Positions 22,011-33,545 of a stretch of 64,000 bases of DNA are shown here, one piece after another; position 1 is the first letter of the stretch, and each line of letters begins with the position of its first letter. Position numbers and translations under genes: made by a program. The notes under the pieces are model-generated. The model was not told where the DNA came from and did not search any database. It saw only the letters and a list, made by a program, of their open reading frames with translations. This DNA comes from Asterias amurensis (lineage: Eukaryota; Echinodermata; Asteroidea; Forcipulatida; Asteriidae), in the NCBI RefSeq assembly GCF_032118995.1, contig NC_092649.1, positions 20,769,832-20,833,831 of the forward strand, written 5' to 3'.

Positions 22011-22241
22011 ACAAACCCTGAAGACGATCCCTAGGGACGATTAAAAACGTCATTCAGCTGGTGATTAAATATCAAACAAAGAAGATAAATGAAATCTAAC
22101 CGTAGCTTTCAAACATATGTTTTGTGCAAAAGTACAGATGAAGAATCTTTATGAACATGTCATCGCTCATCGAATCCTGTCAGATTCAGCCAAGTAAAAA
22201 TCAGCTAAAATCGTATGTTAATTTAAATGTGGCTTTTGCGA

Positions 22242-22382
22242 TTTAAAGGCAGTGTACACTTCTGGTAATTACTCAAAATACTAATTAGCATAAAACCTTA
22301 CTTGGTAAGGAGTAATGGAGAGAGTTTGATAGTATAAAACATTGTGAGAAACGGCTCCCTCTGAAGTAGCGTAATTTTCGAC
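22242..22382 (+). mobile_element. Family A element, left-half fragment
   Basis: AAAGGCAGTGTACACTTCTG through GGCTCCCTCTGAAGTAGCGT, cut off where the AAACAAACACCCC array starts. Confidence 0.85.
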
Positions 22383-22384
22383 CT

Positions 22385-22660
22385 ATATCCACCCATACAA
22401 CCCAATATTCCAAACAAACTAACACCCCGACAAAGAAACACCCCGAAAAAGAAAAGCCCCAACAAACAAACACCCCAACAAACAATGACCCCAACAAACA
22501 AGCACACCAACAAACAAACACCCCACAAACAATGACCTCAACAAACAAGCACACCAACAAGCAAACACCCCACAAACAATGACCCCAACAAACAAGCACA
22601 CCAACAAACAAACACCCCACAAACAAACGAACAAACGACTAAAGAACAAACAGGCAGACA
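22385..22660. repeat. Minisatellite rich in CAAACAAACACCCCA
   Basis: CCAACAAACAA(A/G)CAC and ACCCCACAAACAATGACC alternate in about 62-bp blocks from 22440 to 22630. The plus strand almost lacks G and T here. Apparent Cys/Val/Leu-rich minus-strand frames are composition artefacts. Confidence 0.9.
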
Positions 22661-22663
22661 GGA

Positions 22664-22746
22664 ACTTCAGGCAGACCGACAGACAGACCGACAGACAGAC
22701 AGGCAGACCGACCGACAGACAGACAGACAGACAGGCAGACAGACAA
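22664..22746. repeat. (CAGA)n / (CCGA)n microsatellite
   Basis: Runs of CAGACAGACAGA and CCGACAGA, about 80 bp, abutting the preceding array. Confidence 0.95.
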
Positions 22747-23311
22747 ACATATAAAAAAAACGGTTTTCGGAATCTAACATAAGACTTTAAATGTGACCCG
22801 TCTATTTGTACAATCATAATAATCGATAGCATAAATCTATTTATTCTATTTTAATACTTAAAACAAAAGTAACCAGAAATTTTCAACCTTGCCCCGCAGA
22901 ATTGTACAAGTGCGCATTCAAAGGAAAAAGCACCATTTATAAAGACTCAGTCACTTGAGGTATAAAGGAATACGTTATATGCTTACCGCCTCGTCATTCT
23001 TTGCCCCTATACAGATAATGGTTTCTTTCCCTGTTCTTCTTCAATATCCCTCCCAGCATACACCCTTGAATACACCAAGACTGTTCCCTATAATTGAATT
23101 ACTCTAGTTCCATTGAAGTTCCAGTAAAAGACTGATGGTGCGACCGTAGAAAAACAAGAAAGGGATAGTGAGTGCCACACTTATTGCCATTGATTTAACA
23201 AACGAATTCGTTTCGACGTCCTACAGTTTCATTCGCTTCTCTGACGATAACACAATTTCAATCATATATTGGAGAGTAAAACTTGACCCTTTTTATACTT
23301 ACTGTTGTGGG
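22747..23311. other. Intergenic
   Basis: AT-rich unique-looking sequence; no gene or repeat recognised. Confidence 0.4.
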
Positions 23312-23692
23312 GCTTAAAGACACTGGACATTATTGGTAATTGTCAAAGACCAGTCTTCCCACTTTGTGTATCTCAACATATGCGTACAATAACAAACCTG
23401 TGAAAATTTGAGCTCAATCGGTCGTCGAAGTTGCGAGATAATAATGAAAGAAAAAATACCCTTGTCACACGAAGTTGTATGCTTTCAGATGCTTGAGTTC
23501 GAGACCTCAAATTCTAAATCTGGTCTCGAAATCAAATTTGTGTAAAATTACTTCTTTCTCGAAAAAGACGTTACTTTAGAGGGAGCCGTTTCTCACCATT
23601 TTTTATACCATCAACAGCTTCCCATTTCTCGTTACCAAATAAGGTTTTATGCTAACAATTATTTTGAGTAATGTCCACTGCCTTTAAATTGT
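23312..23692 (-). mobile_element. Family A element, full length
   Basis: Plus strand reads AAAGACACTGGACATTATTG first and GTCCACTGCCTTTAAA last. The internal inverted repeat GAGACCTCAAATTC...GGTCTCGAAATC is well kept. Confidence 0.95.
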
Positions 23693-23773
23693 TTCCCCCA
23701 TAATCTACTTTTGGATGTACGTCTAACGAATAGCAATCTAAAACGTCTTATCAGAGTCAGAATGGTGGATTAA

Positions 23774-24471
23774 AGGAACACGTTGCCTTGGATCGGTCGA
23801 GTTGGTCTTTGAAAAAACGTTTGAAACTGTTTGTAATGAAATGCAAATGGTTAGATTGATGCAATCGAACATGTCTCGAATTTACGTCTCGAAGAAACAC
23901 CGGTTGGCCATTGTGTGGAGGCAAATTGTTGACTTCATAACATGGCCGACCGTGTTAGTTCACGACGTAAAGCGAAAACCGTGCGGTTTCAATTGATACT
24001 TGTGTAGATCACGATATTCTACTTTTAAAGTCATCTGGAAGTGGTATTTTTTCAAAATAAAGCTTTTGTCACTAATATATGTGTTTTGATGAGTGGAATG
24101 TGAATAAACAGTTAACTAAGGTTTTAAACAATCAGTTCTTATGTTATTTACAAATTTGAGAGTAGACCCCGACCCGAGAGGGCGTTGTTCGTGACGTCGA
24201 TCGAGGTAGACTTTGCCTGTAATGCGTAGAGTAAACACAATTGCAAAGTACATGTACGGACCAAGTCGTGAGTTTGTACGTTTCAAAAAAGATTTTTTTT
24301 TTTTTTCCGGCAATGTCGACCAGGTGTATTGCTGCTGTATGCAGAAAAACACTTTTTATGATTATTTATTGTGATATGTGGGAGAAAAAAGAAGAAAAAA
24401 AAATAACAAACGGTTTCAAAACGCTTTTCGAAGACCAACTCGTCCGATCCAAGGCAAGGTGTTCCTTTAAG
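23774..24471. mobile_element. Family C fold-back element, long form
   Basis: Ends AGGAACACGTTGCCTTGGAT and ATCCAAGGCAAGGTGTTCCT are inverted repeats, with GTCGAGTTGGTCTTTGAAAA mirrored by TTTTCGAAGACCAACTCG. About 300 bp (24090-24400) in the middle is absent from the copies at 27.7 and 48.65 kb. It contains a short open frame starting MSTRCIAAVCRKT at 24313. Confidence 0.85.
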
Positions 24472-24474
24472 TGT

Positions 24475-24931
24475 GTAACAAGGAGGGTTGGGGAACGTGG
24501 CAGGGGAAAAAGACGACACCGTGTCACATTATAAAACACATCATTCATAATTTCCACATGAATTGGCCCTTGAGTTTCACTTGAGTATGCATTTAAAAGC
24601 CGTGACGCACTTAAATGCAAATTCCTTGTTCAATGGCTTTTATGGTGGTCATTATAAATAGCATCATATGGACAGATGAACCTTCGGAGCTGCCGAGCGA
24701 CGCGGGCGGAAGGACCATCTTTATACTTGTTGTAATATCTACAAAATAATGTAGATCCATTCCGCTGATTTTATTGGCAGATGGCAGATTAGACCATAAT
24801 GGAACAATTATAATGTGCACACACAAATTATTCTGTGTGCACAGAAATGTAATCCTTTGACTTTGAGTGCAGTTTTTAAGGGGGAACTACTGAATGTTTC
24901 AGGTTGCTGGAGTTACTTCAATGGTCGTGTA
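24475..24931. other. Intergenic
   Basis: No gene or repeat family recognised. Confidence 0.4.
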
Positions 24932-25268
24932 CTTTAAAGGAAAGGTACACGTTTGGTAATAGTCAAAGACCAGTCTTTTCACTTGGTGTATCCCAACACA
25001 AGCATAAAATAACAAGCCCGTGAAAATTTGAGCTAAATTGGTCATCGAAGTTGCGATATAATAATAATGAAAGAAAAAACACCCTTGTTACACGAAGTTG
25101 TGTGCTTTTATGGTTGGTTTCGAGACCTCGAATTTTAAAATCTGAGGTCTCCAAATAAAATTCGTGGAAAATTACTTCTTTCTCAAAAACTATGTCACTT
25201 CAGAGGGAGCCGTTTCTCGCAATGTTTTATACTGTCAACCTCTCCCCATTACTCGTTACCAAGTAAAG
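24932..25268 (-). mobile_element. Family A variant element
   Basis: Left end AAAGGAAAGGTACACGTTTG (variant end), body as family A on the minus strand with the TTTCGAGACCTCG hairpin. The right end is lost after GTTACCAAGTAA. Confidence 0.9.
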
Positions 25269-25335
25269 TCAGTGAAATTGGCCGCTGATCCCGAAAACTC
25301 TGCTGAGTGGTGTCCACTGGATATAGAAATGACAA

Positions 25336-25696
25336 CTAAAGGCAGTGAACACTATTGGTAATTACTCCAAATAATGTTTAGCATTAAACCTTTCTTGGTT
25401 ACTAGTAATGGGGAGAGGTTGATAGTAAAAAACATTGTGAGAAACAGCTCCCTCTGAAGTAATGCAGTTTTCGTGAAAGAGGTTTGATATCAAGACCTCA
25501 GATTTAGAATTTGAGGTATCGATATCAAGCATCTGAAAGCACACAACTTCCTGTGACAAGGGTGTTTTTTCTTTTATTATTATCTCGCAACTTCGACGAC
25601 CGATTGAGCTGAAATTTTCACAGGTTTGTTATTTTATACACAAAGTGAGAAGACTGGTCTTTGACAATTACCAATAGTGTCCACTGTCTTTAAGTA
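25336..25696 (+). mobile_element. Family A element, full length
   Basis: AAAGGCAGTGAACACTATTG at the left, GTGTCCACTGTCTTTAAG at the right. The internal hairpin has mutated to TATCAAGACCTCAG...TGAGGTATCGATATC. Confidence 0.95.
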
Positions 25697-26069
25697 TCTT
25701 CCTTGGGTTGTCATTTCGCTGAAACGTCATCTCAAGTTGGAACTTCACTCCCCTGCTTCTCGCCAAGATGTTCTTGATGGCTAGCACACAGTGGTTATTA
25801 AAAGTCAAATTGCTCGAGCGTCCTTGCCTTCTCAACCAGACCAAAGAAATGAAATGAAATGAAATGAAATTAATTCATTGTTTTCTCTGTGGTTTTCCTC
25901 CTCGATCTAAAAAGCGAATAGTCCTCCATTGTCTTGTCCCATATGGTTCGGAGCTATACCACAGTAATTAAATTCGCCTTTCGGATAGTCATCAATGGCC
26001 TTACAAACAGATAAATGAAATGAAACAAGTTGCTATTACACTCATATTGACTGGCGTCCCTGGCGACAT
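25697..26069. other. Intergenic with a GAAAT microsatellite
   Basis: (GAAAT)5 at 25846-25870. No gene recognised. Confidence 0.6.
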
Positions 26070-26273
26070 CTGGGCCCAAGTTCATAGAGCTGCTAAGCAC
26101 AAAAGTTTGCTTCAGCATGAAACTTCTTTCTTGATTAAAACAGGATTTCCAACCAGATTTTCACTCGGTGCATATTGCTTGTTACTGGCATTCAGCTGCT
26201 GTTTGATTAAATCCTGAAAATCACATGGAAATTTGGTTGGTAATCCTGTTTTTATCAAATGAAATTGGGCCAT
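26070..26273. mobile_element. Family E inverted-repeat element
   Basis: Left TGGGCCCAAGTTCATAGAGC; the right end is GAAATTGGGCC. Internal AGGATTTCCAACCAGATTTT is mirrored by AAATTTGGTTGGTAATCCTG. Confidence 0.8.
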
Positions 26274-26756
26274 GTTTCCCAAAAGACTTTTAGCGACATA
26301 AAAGCGGAATGTCTTTCCCGAGGCCGAAGACTGTACGAAATAGGTCCTTCTTTTGATGGTCACTCACGCCTCAGTCTCAAGTTATAAAAAAAAGAAGAAT
26401 GTTTTCAGGGCTTTACTAAACGTACCCATGATTTCCCATGAGCAATTATTGAACGATTGAAGGAGCGCACTGATTTTAGTTTTTCCCTGATTCTGCTTTT
26501 CTGAGGTAAATTGGGACGCTGTTGGAGAGATGTGCAGTATGTAAAAAAAAACTGTCAATCATTCCGAAGTTACTTCTATACGATAAAACTTTTGTCTGAA
26601 AAATACACTTCGTTTATTTTACGATTCCTTCCTACTCGGATTGCAATGCGCGTCATTGGCTGGCCACCATATTCGCATCTATGATGTAAATAATGGAAAA
26701 AGTGTATGTGCTACGCATAACTCTTAGCCAATGATAGCTCTCCAGCCGTCGATTAA

Positions 26757-26886
26757 TCTCAAGACTTAGGACGAGTTAAGTTCTGTATCCCAAGACGTTA
26801 GAAAGCATTGAACCCATCCTGAGTTAGGACGAGTTACTCGTCCTTACTGGAGATAAGATTTATCCTAGCGTTTCGTGAAATCGGCT
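26757..26886. mobile_element. Family G fold-back element, partial
   Basis: GACTTAGGACGAGTTAAG, GAGTTAGGACGAGTTACTCG and a CGTTTCGTGAAATCGGC end relate it to the complete copy at 44.84 kb. The left terminus is missing. Confidence 0.6.
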
Positions 26887-27121
26887 GCAGGCGTGCAAAA
26901 ATAACCAAAGATGGCAGCCAATGACGTCAATTGCTGTCCATCTATTGGCCCTGATCAGGCTAATAACTCACGATGTAATTGATGTTAATAGCGAATATTG
27001 ATTTTTGTGCAGCCTGTTTCAACTACCTCGGCGGTCATCAGCCTTATCACAACATTAAGTGCCTTGTTTTTTCAGGCAGGCCAAATGAAAACATCCTAAT
27101 TTTCAATCAACTACTACTTGT

Positions 27122-27255
27122 GTCGTGTGTAATTGCTCGAAATCATTATTAGCATACAAACTTACTTGGTAACAAGCAACGGGGAGCTGGCGACAACATT
27201 AATCATAGCTCTGAAGTATCGTAGTTTTGTGAAAGAGGTTTCACACAAAATTTTT
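27122..27255 (+). mobile_element. Family A element, left-half fragment
   Basis: TAATTGCTCGAAATCATTAT, CTTACTTGGTAACAAGCAAC and CTCTGAAGTATCGTAGTTTT, lacking both termini. It lies directly beside a full minus-oriented copy. Confidence 0.75.
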
Positions 27256-27264
27256 TAAAAATTC

Positions 27265-27663
27265 AAAGACAGTGGACACTATTGGTAATTATCAAAGACT
27301 AGTCTTCACAGTTGGTGTTTCTCAACACAGAAAATAACAAACCTGTGAAATTTAAGCTCAATCGGTCGTCGAAGTTGCAAGATAACAATGAAAGAAAAAT
27401 AACCCTTGTCGCATGATGGTCACACCAAGTTGTGTGCTTTCAGATGCTTGATTTCGAGACCTCAAATTCTAAATCTGAGGTCTCGAAATCAAATTCGTTG
27501 AAAATTCATTCTTTCTCGAAAACTACGTCACTCCAGAGGGAGCCGTTTCTCACAATGTTTTATACTTTCCAACAGCTCTCCAAGTAACCAGTTACCAAGT
27601 AAGTTTTAAATTATGCTAATAATTATTTTGAGTAACTACCAATAGTGTCCACTGCCTTTAAGC
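27265..27663 (-). mobile_element. Family A element, full length
   Basis: Plus strand starts AAAGACAGTGGACACTATTG and ends GTCCACTGCCTTTAAG. Internal hairpin GATTTCGAGACCTCAAA...GAGGTCTCGAAATC is intact. Confidence 0.95.
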
Positions 27664-27686
27664 AGTCGATTCTGATTGAGATTTTA

Positions 27687-28042
27687 AGGAACACGTTGCC
27701 TTGGATTGGTCGAGTTGGTCTTTGAAAAGCTTTGGAACCGTGATTTAATTAGCTGCATATGGGTAGAAAGATGTTGTAAAAGTAGAATACAGTAATCCAC
27801 ACATTGCCTCGAAATTGCACAGTTTTCCTTTTACCTCGTCGACTAATTTTTGACTCTCATTATTATTGGCCGAGCGTGTTAGTTCGCACAGTAAAAGGAA
27901 AACCACTAAATTTCGAGGCAAACTTGTGTGGATCATTGTATTCTACTTTAAAACATCTTTCCAACCAATGCATTTTATAAACAACGGTTACAAACGCTTT
28001 TAAATAGACCAACTCATCCGATCCAAGGCAACGTGTTCCTTT
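27687..28042. mobile_element. Family C fold-back element
   Basis: Ends AGGAACACGTTGCCTTGGAT and CCAAGGCAACGTGTTCCTTT. Arms carry TTTTGCGAAATTT-type and CCTCGAAATTGCACAGTTTT mirrored by ACCACTAAATTTCGAGGC. About 355 bp. Confidence 0.9.
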
Positions 28043-29393
28043 AATAAACCTTTTACTGATTCTCCTCGCTATAGCATTGGCATTAGCCTTCCTGAGGTAC
28101 GGTGTACAATATATTAGGTGTGCACTGTTTGGTTTGGGTGTCTAAAGACAAATTTACACAAACAAAAATCGTGTCATAGTACTGCACGTTGGAGACCATT
28201 ATAAGGTGCTTAATAATTGGGTCTCAGAATTCATCACTGCAATTACCTATCTTTCTGAAAGTTTGTATATACTCAGCACCTTGAGTACCTTGTTTGGTAG
28301 ATACGTGCGCTATGTAAGACTTCCATATTTCTGCAGAATGAAACGTAACGACACTCCAGCGACTTAAGCACGTTGATTCGAGAGGAATTGTGAAGAAACG
28401 AAAATAGTTATTTCGCGGGAGCAAAATATTATATTCGTATTCACAAAACTATGGAATGGGATATTTTCGGGTTATAACCTTATTTTTATCTTCTTCTCAT
28501 TTTTCATTTTGTTTTGCCAGTCCCTTCACTAGCTTCGTTGTATGTGAAATTGAACGGGTGTTATAAATTTGTCCGTCAAAATATGCTTGGTTTCATCTAA
28601 ATTATATTTCGTTCCCCCGAAACAATTTTTATCATTCGTCATCAAAACTGTATTTCACAACGTAAAAGCATAATTGAGAGACCTAAGAGAGACCTAAGTT
28701 ATGAAGGTTTATTAACTAAATTAATATGGGGAAGGAAATAATAGATTAGGCGTGCTGAAACGTATGTTTCCCTCGACATGTTTTCGCGGATACGCAGCCC
28801 TTTAGTACAACATTTAATTTATAAGTACATGTATCTTATAACAATAATATCACGGTACTTGCCAAGGGCGTGACACAACCGCCTTGGTGTGGTTTACAAC
28901 GCTTCAAATAAATATGAGATTGTTTTTGCAATAATGTTTCTTTGTTCAGGTTGTATTCTCGATATCAAACCTTCCTATTTTGAAATAGAGTGGGGGAAAC
29001 TGAACGAATTCCGTAAAATTTGCCCTTGACATAAAAGTTGTCGTACAGAGTAAAACTATTGATTTACTAAACTGTATATGGGTTTATTATTGGCACTGTA
29101 AAGCGCTTCGGACAATTTTGATTGGCATTGGGTTTTTTTTTTTGCCGTATTGCCTTTGGAAAAACAACTCGACGACATCGTGGAATGAGATTTTATCAAA
29201 GATTATGTTTTGATATCCTGAAGTGGAATACCAAGGGCAAGATTGTTGGGAACGACATTAATTTTGAGGGAACATAATATTATTTTAAGGGAACGAAATA
29301 AAGTTACTTTGAAGGACATAAATATTATTTCAAGGGATTAATCTGTCTCTTTAGGGACCCCACCCCCCCCCCCATTATGATTAAGCGCCAGTT
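28043..29393. other. Intergenic, AT-rich
   Basis: 1.35 kb without recognisable genes or repeat families. A C run is at 29363-29373. Confidence 0.5.
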
Positions 29394-29767
29394 TAAAGAC
29401 ACTGGGCACTATTGGCAATTGTCAAAGACCAGTCTTCTCACTTGGTGTATCTCAACATATGCATAAAATAACAAAACCTGTGACAATTTGAGCTCAATTG
29501 GTCGTCGAAGTTGCGAGGAAACACCCTTGTCACACAAAGTTGTGAGCTTTCAAATGCTTGATTTCGAAACCTCAAATTCTAAACTTAAGGTCTTAAAATC
29601 AAATTCGTGGAAAATTACTTCTTTCTCGAAAACTAACTTTACTTTAGAGGGAGCCGTTTCTCACAATGTGTTATGCTATCAATCTCTCCCCATTACTCGT
29701 TACCAAGTAAGGTTTTATGGTAATAGCTATTTTGAGTATTTACCAATAGTGTCCACCGCCTTTAAAG
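29394..29767 (-). mobile_element. Family A element, full length
   Basis: AAAGACACTGGGCACTATTG to GTCCACCGCCTTTAAAG, with a small deletion around the TTATCTCGCAACTTCG block. Confidence 0.95.
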
Positions 29768-30092
29768 GGGAGGTTTACATTTGGTTATCACAGTCCTAAA
29801 TTGAATGCCATTTTAACAACTTACTTGGTTAAGTAATAAAGCTTACGATAAAGCATTTTCAGAACAATTTCACTTCGAAGTTGAAACTATTGAAGTGATA
29901 TATTTCAGTTGTTATGCTCCAAAATTATAATCTGATAAACGTTTCTGTCAGATACGTTTCACAAATTGTTCATTCCAATTGGATTATTTTCTCGCACGTA
30001 CATAACCGCTCTGGAATTTCGGCGATATGTCAAAAACAAGACAAATTTCCCAACTGGTTAGTAACACTGTATTGATATACATTTATACAGGA

Positions 30093-30268
30093 CAACGGTT
30101 CCAAAAAGCAACGGTTCCAAAAAGCAACGGTTCCAAAAAGCAACGGTTCCAAAAAGCAACGGTTCCAAAAAGCAACGGTTCCAAAAAGCAACGGTTCCAA
30201 AAAGCAACGGTTTCAAAAAGCAACGGTTCCAAAAAGCAACGGTTCCAAAAAGCAACGGTTCCCAAAAG
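30093..30268. repeat. 16-bp minisatellite, 11 copies
   Basis: CAACGGTTCCAAAAAG repeats 11 times with only two variants (one GGTTTC, one GGTTCCC near the end). Because 16 is not divisible by 3, all three frames stay open through a 48-bp cycle; this explains the apparent proteins on both strands. Confidence 0.97.
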
Positions 30269-30285
30269 CAAAAGTTACTTGTCAT

Positions 30286-30990
30286 TTAAAGGCTAGCTTA
30301 CTTGGTAACGACCAATGGAGAGCTATTGATAGTATAACACAATGTAAGAAACGTTCAGTTTGCAGTAAAAGTTTTTTTTGGGGGGAAAGAGGTAATTTCT
30401 CACTAAAATCTCAAAAGACTTGTATTTGTTTGTTTATTTATTTTATTATTTATTTTTAATTTATTATTTATTTATTCATTCGGCAACTCACATCAACAAT
30501 ACTTAAATGTATAAAAAACATTAGTGACGAAAACATAGAGACAGACCCAAATACCCCCCAAAACAAGCAGAAGCCTGGAAGTGCCCGAAAGCAAACCAAC
30601 CCGCCATCAAAAGAGCAATTCTTATAGGTATAAAAATAAACTAAACAATTACAAATACCAGAAATAAGAATAAAACATTAAACAAGTTGACAAGAGAGAG
30701 TTTTAATTTGTTGTTGTTAAACCTTAGAGAAGATGATTGTGTATAATGGCCTCATACCCAGCTGAGTCAAAAGCCCAGTCACTTTAGGCATGAATTTAGG
30801 CTCTGGTTTGGTAAATTTGGTAAAATTTGGTAAAAGGTGTTATTCTCTCAATATTCTCTTGCACATTCGATGACCGATATTTGACCCCAAGTTGTTTAAA
30901 ATTTGTTCATTGTTGCATATGTTATTGGGATGCACAACGGGAGACTACTGGTCTTTGACATTTCCAAACGTGTCTATATAGTGCCTTTAA
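30286..30990 (+). mobile_element. Family A variant interrupted by an AT-rich insertion
   Basis: The left part (TAGCTTACTTGGTAACGACC, GAAAGAGGTAATTTCTCAC) ends near 30420. The right part (CATTCGATGACCGATATTTG, GGTCTTTGACATTTCCAAAC) runs from about 30835 to 30990. The insertion between holds TTTATTTATT-rich sequence and CATTCGGCAACTCA, whose second half recurs at 31058. Confidence 0.75.
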
Positions 30991-31167
30991 ATGACAAAAA
31001 TTAAATAAAGAAAAAATGTTTTTTATTTTTTTTACATATTTTATTTAATCAGCCTTTTGAAACCAAATCGGCAACTCAATAAAACGTGCGGTACGGCTGG
31101 ACCCGAACAAAGACCAAAGCTCAACCTTTCGGTTAGCGGCATGAGTAAGGTGAAAAGAAAAGCATGA

Positions 31168-31546
31168 TAAATTAAAAGCCACTGGACACTATTGGTAATT
31201 GTCAAAGACCAGTCTTCTCACTTGATGCGTCCCAGCATATGCATCAAATAACAATTCTGCGAAAATTCAGACTCAGTTGTTCATCGAAATTGCAAGAGAA
31301 TGATGAAAAAACAAAATCCAGTTTGACTTGTGATTTGTGTGCCTAAAGAAACGCATCAAGCCTGAAGTTTGTTTTAAATTATAGTGAGAATTTACCTATT
31401 TCTCTTGTACTGTGTTACTGCAGAGGGAGCTGTTTCGCACAATGTGTTTAACTATAAACAGCTGCTCTCCATTGCTCATTATACCAAGTAATTATGCTAA
31501 CAATTAGTTTGAGTAATTACCTATAGTGTCCAGTGCCTTTAAAGCC
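31168..31546 (-). mobile_element. Family A element; left breakpoint partner of the tandem duplication
   Basis: AAAAGCCACTGGACACTATT to GTCCAGTGCCTTTAAAG. Its right half carries diagnostic differences (GAGCTGTTTCGCACAATGTG, TTAACTATAAACAGCTGCTC) that recur in the chimeric copy at 33700. Confidence 0.95.
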
Positions 31547-32741
31547 AGTGGACACTTTCGGTACAGAAAAAAATTAAAAGTTCACAGATTTACAATAACT
31601 TACAGGGTTTACAGAAGGTAATGGTGAAAGACTTCTCTTGAAATATTATTCCATGAAATGCTTTACTTTTTGAGAAAACATTAAAACAGTATCAATTCTC
31701 GATATCGAGAATAATAATACAGATTTATTATAAACACATGTCATGACACGGCGGAACGTGCGGAAACAAGGGTGGGTTTCCCATTATTTTCTCCCGACTC
31801 CGATGACCGCTTGAGCCTAAATTTTCACAGGTTTATTATTGTATATATAAGTTGTGATACACGAAGTGTGGGCATTTTATAGGACATAACTGTTTACCGA
31901 AAGTGTCCAATGGATTTAACTTTATGTGATGAAAAGGGAACTAACTATACAGTGGTTCATCAAAGCACAGTCTGAAAGAAAATAATGTAACGTCAATTTT
32001 AACTTCGAACAAATAACACAATGTTCTCTATCTCTACCCTGAATACGAAAAGTGTGTATAGTTTTTTTATACAGATCTGCACAAAACACAATTTTCTTCT
32101 AGTTCGTGAGTTTCTTTATTGTGGTACATAACTTTTTGTGACGTAAATGGTTGTGAATGAAATCGATTTGAAAAAGCATAATCACAATGTAAGCTTTAAA
32201 ACAGGTGAGTAGGCAACGAAAGAATAACACAAGAAATTAACTATTGATTTTCTCTTGTCAGTGCAACCGGGGTCCAGTTTTATTATTAAGGCTGCTTTTT
32301 TATTAAACAGCAAATCTACCTCAATGCCTAAAGCTTTTCTCAGATTGGTTTTTGGGATTTTATTTTATTTATTTATTGTTTTGTTTTTGTTTATTTTTAT
32401 TTTGATTTTATTTTTCGGGGGGGGGGGGGGTTACTACCTTACTTCAAATGGGGATGTTTAAAACAATGTTCAAGTGTAAAATCCCTCCGGGTACTTTAAC
32501 CAACTACGTTTTCAACAACAACAAAAGGTGTACACTGCAGGTAGATTTCGTTCTTAAGTGAACTGTCTTGCTTTGTATTCTACTACCACGGAGAAGATTT
32601 TCTGATGTTCTGGAGACTTCTCAAATCTGAAAAGAACTGCCCTGCTGTTCAACTACTACTCGAGTAGAAGGTAGACAAATCGGCTAGGACTACTACTTTA
32701 GCATAAATGATTGTTGTTAACTGCACGCACCGAGTGAGTTC
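31421..32741 (+). repeat. Tandem duplication, copy 1, segment A
   Basis: Nearly identical to 33962-35278 over 1.3 kb (offset 2541 bp). It includes the right half of a family A copy, a family B element and AT-rich sequence with a poly-G run. The few differences include ATAATAATAC/ATAATATTAC and G-run length. Confidence 0.97.
31548..31921 (+). mobile_element. Family B inverted-repeat element
   Basis: Ends AGCCAGTGGACACTTTCGG and CCGAAAGTGTCCAATGG are inverted repeats. Internal palindrome TTCTCGATATCGAGAA. Body has ACAGAAGGTAATGGTGAAAG and CTCCGATGACCGCTTGAGCC. The end sequence resembles family A, so the two are probably related. Confidence 0.9.
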
Positions 32742-32824
32742 TTACTATTGGTCTCAATGATTCGAGTCATCGTCAGGACACTGCAGAAATAGGTTGTTAT
32801 AAGTGCTATTCACAACACGGCAAT

Positions 32825-33082
32825 TTAAAGGCAGTGGACACTATTGGTAATTACTCAAAAAAATTATTAACACAAAACCTTTCTTGATTACGAGTAATGG
32901 GGAAAGGTCCTTTAAAAAATTTTGAGAAACGGCTCCCTCTGAAAGCACACAACTTGGTGTGACTAAGGTGCGACAAGGGTGTTTTTGTTTCATTCGTATC
33001 TCACAACTTCGACGCATATGTGGAGATACACCAACTGTGAAGACTGGTCTTTGACAATTACCAATAGTGTCCATTGCTTTAA
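32825..33082 (+). mobile_element. Family A element, internally deleted
   Basis: Both ends present (AAAGGCAGTGGACACTATTG; CAATAGTGTCCATTGCTTTA) but the hairpin block is missing (CTCCCTCTGAAAGCACACAA joins the halves). Confidence 0.9.
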
Positions 33083-33084
33083 CT

Positions 33085-33262
33085 GTGGTCTCTTGCTTAT
33101 TTTATTTTTTTAAATAATTGTAAAATGTAGAAACGTTTGCAAATATTTTGCAAGAGAACTTGGACAGTAGAACAAACTAATTGTCCTTTCACACACAAGG
33201 TACATTCTGTATCATGTTAGCAAGGGACCCTTGTTAATTTCTCTCAGGTAACAGGGGCTATA
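33085..33262. mobile_element. Family H element, right-half fragment
   Basis: TTGCAAGAGAACTTGGACAG, CAAGGGACCCTTGTTAATTT and GTAACAGGGGC match the right half of the 20.7-kb element. Confidence 0.55.
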
Positions 33263-33545
33263 TTAATTTTTGTTTGAGTAATTACAGAAGGTATATACCC
33301 TTAATTCAAGGTGGCAAGAAAAAACTTACTACAAATCAAGGTGTATGTCTTATCGTGGAATTCTGCACATAATATTCCACGCTAGTCTTGGTTCCAAGAC
33401 GCTCAAGTTGCGTAGTCACAAAACACATAATAGCAGTGTGATAGCACTTTTATAGCGATTATAGGTCGTTTCGCGACTAAAGCTGAAGCGTCTTGGAACC
33501 GAGACTACTTCGACAAATAAATAATACATGTGGTATACAGCAGTC

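Larger units (their letters stand above)
32742..33545. other. Segment X, present in copy 1 and missing from copy 2 of the duplication
   Basis: 804 bp between segments A and B. It contains a family A copy and a family H fragment. In copy 2 the flanking sequences join directly at 35278. Confidence 0.9.

Noticed and set aside
22285..22832. Cysteine-rich membrane proteins on the minus strand
   Set aside because: Low-complexity CAAACAAACACCCC and CAGA repeats translated; overlapping equivalents exist in several frames.
30027..30296. Repeat protein on either strand
   Set aside because: Produced by the 16-bp minisatellite, which leaves all frames open.
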